DNA of 64,000 nt, taken from Heterostelium album PN500 (lineage: Eukaryota; Evosea; Eumycetozoa; Acytosteliales; Acytosteliaceae). The DNA lies in contig NW_008805097.1 of the NCBI RefSeq assembly GCF_000004825.1, positions 310,001 to 374,000 on the forward strand, read 5' to 3'. Shown here piece after piece: positions 1-9,412 of the stretch. Each line of letters begins with the position of its first letter. Position 1 is the stretch's first letter. The position numbers and the translations under genes are program-made. The notes beneath the pieces were generated by a model. The model worked only from the letters and a program-made list of their open reading frames with translations, was not told the origin of the DNA and made no database searches.

Positions 1-271
1 TATAATATTGTAAGAGATTTAATCTAGTTATTAAGGAGTTTCATTTGTTGTCAAATTATATTACCCAAAAAAAAATAAATAAATAAAAATTAAGAATAAT
101 GAAAAATTGTTCCAATAAAAATTATTAACTTATAATTTTATTATTATTGTATATATTTATTTTAATTTTTAAAAGATTATAAATTGATATAATTACATTT
201 TCCTTATATATTTGTGTGTGAGTGCGAATGTGTATGTTCGATTTTTGTTTTGTTTCTTTTTTTTAAACAAT

Positions 272-3200
272 TTAATTGTTGTTACTATTAATGTCTCTTA
301 TTGATTTCTGTCTTATCAGAGTTGGTGGTGCGGGAGGTTCAGTTTTTTGTTCAAAGAAATTCACTAGTTGTTTGATGCTTGTCGATTTGGTCATGGCGGG
401 AGTGTCTCTGCGGCGTTCGATCGTTCCGAACGGTCCTTTCATGAAGCTGCTCATACGGTTGTTCTGTGCGACGCTCGATCGTTTCTGCTCGCCTTCGATG
501 TCGGTCGACGATGTCGATGTCTTCATTGAACCTGGCTTCGCAGGTGCATCCAGAGTATAGCTATTGGTACTACTGCTGATGTTGGTCGATCTTCTTGGTG
601 TTGACAAGCTGGAGCGTGGTGTATTGACGGTCGAGTGTTCAGTTGATGAACTGACTGGTGTAGTCGATGCCGAAACATATCCTTTACTCAACTCGTCGAG
701 TGCATCGAAAACATCCTTTATATCTTTAACAGATCTTCTATTACCTGTATTCTCTGTTGTTGTTGCATCTGGTGATAATAATGTTTGTTGTGGTGGTTGT
801 AGTTGTGAATCTGAAGTTGTTGATTTTGGTGTAAGTAAAAGTGGAGAAGGTGGTTCCTGAACTTGTTGTTGTTGTTGTCTATGTTGTTGTTGTTGTTTTG
901 GTTGTTGTTTTAATAAATCATTACTACTTGAACTATTACTATAGGAAATTGGATATTCTTTTGGTGATACACATGTGCTGTTGCTTGTCTGTGTATTGAT
1001 ACTGCTGTTACTGTCGGATTTAGTCATGTTGTTGCTAATCTTGAGTTTAGGAATGGCGAGACCGTGATGTCGTTCCGATTGGTTGTCGGTGAGATCGTCA
1101 ACAGTGGTGCCAGACTCGTCGTCGGAATCTTCGGAATCGTCAGAGCTATCGAGACTGTCGGATTGATCATCCAAGTCAAGATTCAACTCTTGGAAACTAC
1201 CTCTATCAACCTTCTTTTGACCATTGATACTCTCGTTTGAAACCTGTAATACAATGGTATCGTTCTCCTTCTCGTACTGTACATTCTTCATCTTTCTTCG
1301 TTGTTTCTTCTTGAGTTTCTTTTCGAGTTTGGCAGCTCGCTCCTCTTCGGTCATCTCTGCCTGCATTTGCTGGTCGGACAACGCACGTCTCTTCTTCACC
1401 TTCTTCTTTATGGTTTTTCCTTTCTTCTCGATGGAGTGCATCACCTTCTTGACGGTCTTGTACATGACGGATCCACTCGCCTTCAACTTGTCCGATGTAT
1501 TCATCTTTGGTGACGATGTCTGAGAGGAGTTGATCGATTGAACGTCGTCGAATTGAAAGTGTTGTCCATTCTCATCGGTGCTAATTGCCACTGTTGTCTG
1601 TTGATCCAACTCTTGATTCAGCGATGACGATGAACTCTGACTGCTGACAATCACAACATCCAGACTGTCACTCTTGACTTCCGCTTGTTGCTGCTGAGCA
1701 AGTGCAGAGGTATCAATCTTTGTTGCCGTTGATTTATCGCCTGATTGTTTGTGTTTCAAAGTGGCAGCGGTATTCTTCAACACCTTGATGATTCTCTCGA
1801 ACGATTTCTTCTCCTCCTCATTGCTGAGATCCTTCTCCTTGATCTGAGTCTCACGTGACTCCTCATCATCGGTATCCACTCTCGGAATCTCTTGAGATTG
1901 ATTCAGAGTTGCTCCACCATTTGGATTCTTATCTTTGAATTCAAATAGTTTCTTGAAACTCATTGATTTCATGTGGTGTCTGATGTGTGTTACTTTACGA
2001 CCGCCAGTAGTAGCATTGTTGTTGTTGCTGGATTCGGTTGAACCCTGTAGTGAAGGTGATGGTGGTGCTGAATCGACATTCGATGCTATTGAACCGGACG
2101 ATGAATTCAATCCGATTTCATCGTTACTGTCCTTACGTGATTTGAAGAACTTTTGGAATCTCTGTGTTGCATGAGTAAGATTGCTGTGTTCGTGGCTCTT
2201 TCCATTACCACTACCACTTCCACCACCATGTCCATGTGGTAATCCAATGATACTATCACTGAGAGGCATCAATCTACGATGTTGATCCTCAACAATCTCA
2301 TCTTCTCTATTCCAAATCTCATCCAAAACAGTTCCCAAAGCAATTTGGAATGATTGAATAGAATCTTGATTTGTCCATTTTATTCTAGATAATATATTTC
2401 TATAAAAAAATAAATAAAAAAAACAAATTAAATATTAGAAATTTTATTCGTTTTTTATAATCAATATATATATTTTCAGAACATACCTTGTTTTATGTAA
2501 AATAGTTACGAAATCCTCTGGTACTTTTGCTTCTTTCTCCCAGATTTCATCAAATAATTCAAAGGAAATCGAAAACATCTCTTCAAACCAGTCATCTTGA
2601 TCGAATATAACTTCATATAAATTCTCATCTAATAATAATAACAATAATAATAATTAATTAATTTGAAAAGATAACTAATTGTTTGTTTTGTTTGTTGTTT
2701 AAAAACTTACCATCAATATATATTTCATAGATACAATTTGTTAAACACATTGCAACATTTATAAAAGAATAGATAGCTTCTTCTTGATCTCTTTTCATTT
2801 GGACGTTGAGAATCTCAAGATAGATACGTGAATAACGTGCACCAAAATAAATTAGATTTCTAAGTCCAAGAATACCGGTTCCCAGTAACTCTGTGTTTGA
2901 AATCGATCCTGTAGTAGCACCACTTTGGAATCCCAATATCTTCATCTTTTGTTCTGTCGAGGTGTTACCATTCGAAGAACTCGTAGGTTCATCAAATGTT
3001 TTATTTGGAAATGATACTTTTAATAATCTTGTTACTAAATGATCTATACTTTGTCTAATAATAATAATAAATAATAACAATTCAATTAATTAACATGTTT
3101 TAATAATCTAATCCCCTATTATTTATAATTATTTTAAATCCATATCATCTACTTACTTATCAATAATAAGTTTTCCTGTTTTAATATTCGCAATCTTGTG

Positions 3201-3917
3201 TTTTTGATAATGTAACAATTCCGATCTGACATTTGGATCAACATTTTTAATTTGTTTCTGGAAATATATAAATAATAATATTATTGTCAATTAGTTGATT
3301 GATATTAATTTAATTTTGAGAACGCAAGTTGTTTGACTTACTTTAATTATATCATTAACACCTTGTGCAGATAATTGTTGTCTGTATCGCTCGAAATCGA
3401 AATGAGTTGGTGCTGCCGATAGCATGTGATTGATGAACGATAGACAACCGGCAAGCAGTTGGTTGTACGATGGATTGTTGTTGTCGGTTCTCTCGATGAT
3501 ATTGATGTAAAAGTTCTTTTGATATTGCTGTGATACCGAGTTGATGGCGTCGTTCAGCACGTTGAACATCAGTGCCGATGTCTTGGGACTGCTGCTGCCG
3601 GTGCTGCTGTTGAGTGACTCTTGGTGAGCGGGAATCACCACCGAAGGATCGGGTGACGGTTGAAACGGTATATTGAATTGATTCTGTACCGGTGCAAACT
3701 TGTTGGTCGACAACATCTGAATGAGCAGATTGAAAAGCGATGCCTGCTTACTGACGAAAACGAATGAAACCACCGCTGTCGTCAGCATATCGACCGATTG
3801 ATCGGTCTCGCTCTGCGATGAATCGTCGGATGCCTCTATCTGTTGCTTCAAGCCTGCCAATCCACCATGTAAACCCACATTCATGGGTTCTACATTGACT
3901 GGATCCTCATCAGTCAT
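272..3917 (-). CDS. ELMO-domain protein with long disordered tail
   Basis: Five exons on the minus strand (3917-3342, 3257-3157, 3054-2711, 2628-2487, 2399-272) join in frame to 1096 residues. Residues 1 to about 225 form an armadillo-like helical region. The ELMO domain follows at about 255-415, with the motif ILGFQS and the block GILGLRNLIYFGARYSRIY. ELMO proteins partner with DOCK-type exchange factors to activate Rac, linking receptors to actin remodelling in phagocytosis and migration. The last 680 residues are low complexity: Ser runs, two Lys/Arg-rich patches, an acidic Ser/Asp stretch and Gln runs. No PH domain is visible, unlike animal ELMO1. Dictyostelium ElmoA is a similarly long ELMO protein and may be the orthologue, but that needs a phylogeny. 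The start codon is the first ATG of exon 1 after an A/T-rich leader. The domain call is secure; the orthologue is not. Confidence 0.85.
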
Positions 3918-5189
3918 AATTTAATTCCTTGTGTTTGATTTGTTTATTTTGATATGACTAGACTAAAAGAAAGATATATGATAGCTTTTTAAAGACTTCT
4001 CTATTTTTCTTTATTTATAAAAAAATATATATATACAAAAAAAGGTTTGGCTTTTGATGTGTTTTTATATGTGTGTGTTTGTGTGTAGTGTGGTGTGGTC
4101 ACTTATTTGATTGATTTGATTGATTGTCTTGAAATTTTTGTTTGTTGATATATGTATATATAAATCTATTAATATTAGATAAAAAAAGAAAATCTAATAC
4201 TATTAAATAAATAAATAAATAAAAAAATTAGAAAAAAAGATCAGAGTGAATTAAGGACTAAATCTTGGGCGAAAATTTTAAAAAAAAATATCTAAAATTT
4301 TTGTAAACAGTCCAGTTATGCGAAAGATCTTTAAAATTAAAAAATTAAAAAATTTGAATAAAATAAAAATCGATCAATCTTGATTATATTTTATTATTAT
4401 TTATGATTAAATTTAATTAAATATCTTGTTATAATATATAGATATAAAAAGATGAGATAGTAAAAAAAGTAATTGCAAATGAATGTGTTTTTTAAGTAAT
4501 AAGTAGAATAACACTTGTGCTAAAATCAAAAAAGATGCTTCCAAAAACAGTTTTGTTGTTGATAATATTGATACCAATCTGATTGTTTTAAAAATTATTT
4601 TTATTTAATTTTATTTTTGCAAAATGATGATGGTGATGAATGATGGTTTTTTTTGGAGCAATGGGTTAGAGCACTATTTATTTGATGACGGATTGTGTGT
4701 TTTAAAATTTTTTTCAAAACTGACTTGCTTATCAATTGCATTTCAATGTAATGGGCAAAAAAAATTAACGTCATTTTTGTTTTTTTTTTTTTTTGTTAAT
4801 CATCGGTTTTTTTCTTTTAAAATCATATGATTAATAAGTGTGTCGAAAAACAGATAAACAAACTAAAATTATTTTGACACTATATTTATTTTGTGGATGA
4901 TTTGTTATTCGTAGATCATTTTCAAACTAATTTTAGTATTCAAAAAAAAACAATATGAATGATTAGATTTGATTATTTTAAAATCAATCATTATCGAAAC
5001 GACACATGCACTTAAGATTATTAGATATTAAGATTATCAGTTATTGTGTTTTGTTTTCCTCATGATCTCAAAAAACAATGAAATAAATAAGATTGTAATG
5101 GAGAATGGAATGATCTTGAAGATTATATTTAATATTCTTTTTATTTTATCTAACCCATTATTTTATGATAAATAAATATATATATTTAG
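3918..5189. other. Intergenic, AT-rich, no supported gene
   Basis: About 1.3 kb upstream of the ELMO gene. It holds TG dinucleotide runs near 4060-4100 and homopolymer A/T tracts. A 68-codon frame at 4624-4830 has a poly-Phe run from a T tract and no coding signal, so it is not called. Confidence 0.6.
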
Positions 5190-5749
5190 GAATGGTCCAA
5201 TGAATAATCTTAAAGAAAGAAGATGCTGCCGGTGTTGGTGAAATCTCCAATATTAAAGAACTTTAAGGCTATGTCGATTCTTCTCTACATTGTTGCATGG
5301 ATCGTTCTTTTTTCCAATATGAAGAACAAGGTACTAGAAAAGCCCACAAATGGGTAAGAGATATATGATCGATTGAAAACTTATTCCATATTTTATAATA
5401 TATTATTTCATTCTATTCATCGATAATAGAAATAATTGATGCATTAAATGCATTGTCAGTTACAAATGTCATGGTATACTTCTTAATTACCACCTGTCAC
5501 GCTGGTGCTTTAATGGCTAAACTAGCTGCCAGAACAAATCTTAACTTCACCCATGTTATTATTGTCGCATGTTCAGCTGACCGTACTACTAGAAATGGTA
5601 ATCTTCGTAGTGTTCTTACCAATGTTAATAGAGTAATTAGTTCAAACTACTATATGACGATCAATTCTATCTTCGGTATCATGACTAGACAAATGCAACA
5701 ACAAATGCAAGAGGTCCGCCAGCTACCTACGCTCCTGGAAATACCCTAA
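5190..5749 (+). pseudogene. Relic of unrecognised gene, possibly caspase-fold
   Basis: Coding-like sequence with breaks. The first block (about 5211-5352) reads well in one frame but carries an in-frame TAA near 5265. It is followed by a donor-like GTAAGA and an acceptor near 5430, but the two blocks join in different frames. The second block (about 5430-5749) is open and reads through FLITTCHAGALM and VIIVACSADRTT. These two patches loosely resemble the catalytic Cys strand and following strand of caspase-like (clan CD) peptidases, but this is only a pattern impression. The end of the block also looks frame-shifted: a second frame reads GPPATYAPGNTLRNP. No intact start could be found. Confidence 0.35.
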
Positions 5750-6145
5750 GAAATCCTTGGCTATTCTCTCCACACTCACCACAATTAATTGAATACTTGT
5801 TGAAGGTTGCAAGATTTGAAGTATCTCCACTTTCAAAATGTATTCTTTCATCAAAATGTTTACAACTTGAGAATGGAGATGATTCAACTTGTCAATCATG
5901 CCAATGTCACCATGCTCCTCTTCACTCTGAATGTTCATTGGTCTATCACAATCAAAATCTTGCATTTGAATACATCTAATCAAATCGAATCCATAGATAT
6001 TACAAATAATTAAAATTACTTTAAAATAAAAATAACTATCTAAATTTGATGACAATCTTCTTAATGTGTTCGATTTGTTCAAATTTGGCCATGATCTCTT
6101 CATTCTCATTAAGATTAACATCTTCAGTTTGTGGATTACTCTATT
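5750..6145 (-). pseudogene. Gene relic with dictyostelid codon use, unrecognised
   Basis: On the minus strand, from an acceptor near 6145, one block reads SNPQTEDVNLNENEEIMAKF in typical dictyostelid codons and hits a stop at 6038-6036. A second coding-like block (about 5989-5755) follows an AG and contains HGDIGMIDKLNHLHSQVVNI in a different frame. There is no upstream exon with a start. The relic abuts the plus-strand relic at 5190-5749, so the two broken genes face each other tail to tail. The family is not recognised. The overlapping plus-strand frames have poorer codon use. Confidence 0.3.
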
Positions 6146-6665
6146 ATAATAGCTAAGTTAGTAACTAATTTTATTATTTAAATTTGATGATATGCATCCA
6201 TACCTTATAAGAAAATAACTTTTATTTGGCTGTAAACAAAGCATGGTGATTGTTATTCAATCACACAACCGCAATCGTAAGACTAAAGAATATAGCTCCG
6301 TATAATAATGTATGTAAACATAATAAAACATGAATGATCGATTGTTTATTGATTTGTTGCACTATATAGTTTCGTATTTGACTAGTTTTTTATAAATTTA
6401 AATTGCTCGAGAACATGACAAAATATTCAATATTTTGTTATAATTAATGGTCTTGACTAAAATCAAATATTAATATTAATAACTTATAAAAATAATTCCG
6501 ATTATTTATAGAATCATAGAATCTGATCAGTTGGGCTGCTCTTCAAAAAGAATTCATTGAAAAAAATCAGCCCTTTTTAAAAAAAAAAAAAAGAAAAAAA
6601 TTCACCTTTTTGACAAAAAAATTAATAAGGTATTTTATTATTATTATTTGTAGATTTTTATAGAG
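6146..6665. other. Intergenic
   Basis: AT-rich stretch with A-tracts near 6580-6600, ending in the leader of the small gene that starts at 6666. No gene, RNA or repeat was recognised. Confidence 0.5.
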
Positions 6666-6967
6666 ATGTCAGATCAAGCAAACGAAGTAACACACACAGA
6701 GCAAGTCATTGAGAACAATGATGTTAATCAAGATGAAGATTTAGTAGAAAAAGAACCATATGTACAACCCGTTTATGAAATATCTGCAACTGATCACATC
6801 AACAAATCTTTATTAGGTACCTATGTTCATACTATCAATAGATAGATTTCAACTGATAATACTAACATTTGGTTCAAATAGAAATGTTTAAGGGTAGAAT
6901 AGAAAGTGGTGAAGTTAGAATGAATGACGATATAACCGACGATTCAAACGATGATGATTGGAAATAG
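6666..6967 (+). CDS. Small acidic protein, 78 residues
   Basis: Two exons, 6666-6816 and 6882-6967, with donor GTACCT and acceptor AATAG. They join in frame in the Glu codon of SLLEMFKGRIESGEV to give 78 residues. The protein is strongly acidic: an Asp/Glu/Asn-rich first half, one predicted helical segment (DHINKSLLEMFKGRIESGEV), and a tail ending DDSNDDDW-Lys. No signal peptide or membrane segment is present. This layout, a short helix between acidic flanks, is common among small adaptor subunits of large complexes, but I cannot name the family. The clean intron and the balanced codon use of both exons support a real gene despite its size. Confidence 0.7.
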
Positions 6968-7176
6968 ACATCAAAATATAAAAGATAATCATAATAATAA
7001 TAATAATAAGTCTATCTACAACAATTAACAATACAATTAATCAGTTTTATAATAATAATAAAAGTGAATAACTTATAATAATATGTATATAATAAATTAT
7101 AAAGAACTCTATTGATTTTTAGAGAATGTAGAAACAACTATAAAAACAACAACTTTAGAGAAACTTTGATAAAATT

Positions 7177-8433
7177 TTATAATTTTGAGTGCATAACTTC
7201 CACCTTTACATCCTTCTCAGCCGGTTCTATTTGATCACTCTTATGTTCCATGATTTCCTCTAGCCAAGGAGCAATACTAGTTATTCTAACCACTTTTGTT
7301 TTTGAATTGTCACCTAAGACCATAGATACTATTCCAACAGCATTATTTTTATCATCTACTACCAGTGCTCCAGAATCACCTCTTAGAGCAAAATTAGAAA
7401 CTACAAACGAATCTCCATAATGTTCAATGACAGTGCCGCTTTTAAAACCAGAGACCACCCCATTCATTCTGACAATACCTTCCACATCGGATTTCTTGCT
7501 CGATGCCTCTAAAATCGATGTTGAGAGTGCACCGATTTTATCGATGTGGTTTGTGGCAAATGAATACCCATCTGGAGGTGTAGAAATGGCGACATCGTGC
7601 TGAGTACAAAGATATTCAGGGGTTACATCTAGGCGAACGTTCAACTTTTCATTTACAATTGAAAGTTTGTTTGTTTGACAGATCGTTTTCATTTTCTCTA
7701 TGTCATCGGTAACTGCCCCCAATATCACATGACGAGCTGAGATACAGACAAGAACTCCGCCAAGAGTTACTATATTACCAGTTCCGTTAGTAGGAATTTG
7801 GATGTCATGGTGAAGTGTGGAGAGCACCAACGGTGATATTTGAATTCCATTGATCGCAGGCGTGTAGTGGATATCAGGCAAATTTGAAAAACTTGGTTCA
7901 AATACTGAAAACTCTGGCTCTTCATATATACACATATTCTTCAAACTCTGAGATACTTTTGCTTTATCCTCGTCTTTTAGAGGGGAGTGGGAGAAGACAG
8001 TAGGTTGGTTTGTTTGTACTTTCTTGCCAATCGACACCGGAATATTGGCTACCTGGCACCTCTCCTCTACAATGGCGAACTTATCATGGAGGGAAAGACA
8101 CTCCTTTGGTGGCGAGTCAATCTTTGGTGGTAAAGTTTTAATTGCATGCTTCAAGATGTCGCGAAGCTCTCCTCCGACTGATGATGGTTTTGATGATGGG
8201 TTTTGCTCGGCTCCTCCTTTTGATAAAAGTTTTGGGAATGATGGTCTCTCTGGCTTACCACATAGAATAAAGAACTCTCTCACTGTCAAGTTATTCTCCA
8301 CTCTGAATTTAAGGCACCATTCATGTAACTCTCTCCATTCATTTTCATCTTTCTTTCTCAAAGATAGGATAGTTGACGGCTTGATAATCTCTGGCACTTC
8401 AGATTCACCATTGTCACACTCATTCGAAGACAT
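7177..8433 (-). CDS. Intracellular trypsin-fold serine protease
   Basis: A single exon of 418 residues from the Met at 8433. An in-frame Met 21 codons upstream is less likely because the intervening residues read as untranslated AT-rich DNA. The C-terminal half has a chymotrypsin-fold triad: His235 in CISARHVI, Asp280 in QHDVAIST and Ser354 in ALRGDSGALVVD, with plausible spacing. There is no signal peptide, so the enzyme should act inside the cell. The N-terminal 200 residues include a helical block (about residues 25-60, with ENEWRELHEWCLKFRVENN) that I do not recognise, then a Pro/Ser/Lys-rich linker. Proteases of this fold are uncommon in dictyostelids. The protein could be a housekeeping HtrA-like enzyme, but no PDZ domain is visible. 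The fold call is firm; substrate and role are unknown. Confidence 0.75.
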   Translation of the reverse strand: MSSNECDNGESEVPEIIKPSTILSLRKKDENEWRELHEWCLKFRVENNLTVREFFILCGKPERPSFPKLLSKGGAEQNPSSKPSSVGGELRDILKHAIKTLPPKIDSPPKECLSLHDKFAIVEERCQVANIPVSIGKKVQTNQPTVFSHSPLKDEDKAKVSQSLKNMCIYEEPEFSVFEPSFSNLPDIHYTPAINGIQISPLVLSTLHHDIQIPTNGTGNIVTLGGVLVCISARHVILGAVTDDIEKMKTICQTNKLSIVNEKLNVRLDVTPEYLCTQHDVAISTPPDGYSFATNHIDKIGALSTSILEASSKKSDVEGIVRMNGVVSGFKSGTVIEHYGDSFVVSNFALRGDSGALVVDDKNNAVGIVSMVLGDNSKTKVVRITSIAPWLEEIMEHKSDQIEPAEKDVKVEVMHSKL

Positions 8434-9412
8434 TGCTTTTAAATATATTTGGAAATTAATTATACAAAAGTTGAAAATAAAGAAGCTAACAATCAATGTA
8501 GTTTTTATATATTCCTAAAATTTAACTATTTTCCAAATAGATATTTTTTTTTGGTAGTGTATTGCGGCTTTGCAATGCTGGTTGTCAACGTTGACCTAAA
8601 AAACATCTCTTTTAATCTTTTTTCTTAAAGTTCATTATTTCTATTAATGGAAAGAGGATACATTTTTTGGTGTTATTGTAAAAGCTTTCTGACAACGTGG
8701 GTGGTATTTGGGGGAAGATAGAAATTCAATTTTTACAAGTCAAAAAAAACAACAAAAAAATAAAAATTTAATATGTGTATATTCCGTAGCAAAACACCTG
8801 ACCCACAGCTGACCCTATCATAACAAATAGAATAATTTAATAAATATTAGACACCATGAAGTAAGGGGTGAAAAGTATCAAAAAACCTCCCTAATTTGAA
8901 AAAATCACTATTTTTGGATTGGAAATAGTAGAATGATAAACATATATTGGATTGGAAATCTGTATCACAAAATTATTTTTATATGATACAGACATGATCA
9001 CAATCTTTGACATTATTGTTTAAGTATTGATTATGTTAGTAAAATACAAATAGAGAGTTTTAAAATCTTTTTTTTTTTTTTTTTTTGAGGTATAAATTTA
9101 ATTTAAATTTATTTACAATAAGTTAGTTAATATCGATACTAAATAAACAAGATAATTCATTGACAACAAATAATGCATATGTTGGGAGAAGATAATTAAA
9201 AAAAAAGAACTGATTTTAAAAAAGTTTGAGTCGGTGGTAGTTCTTATTGAGTCGGTGGTCGGTTAGGGAGGATGGCAGGCGGGGAAAAGAGAGAAGAGAG
9301 AGATTATATGAATAACTGCTGTCTGTGTCAAACTATCGGAGAAATCTTGAGAGTAAACTGGTGTATTGTTGTTGTTGTTGATGTTGTGTTGTTTGTTTGT
9401 TTGTTTTTCTTT
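8434..9412. other. Intergenic
   Basis: About 1 kb between two minus-strand genes. It contains a perfect 12-bp palindrome (8584-8595), a 12-mer at 8564-8575 also found at 47626-47637, and a T tract at about 9068-9085. No gene was recognised. Confidence 0.5.

Noticed and set aside
4624-4830. 68-codon plus-strand frame
   Set aside because: Its Phe run comes from a T tract. There is no codon bias, and it lies in a gap with no homologous pattern.
8584-8595. 12-bp palindrome as an operator
   Set aside because: A single short palindrome in a 1 kb gap has too little support.
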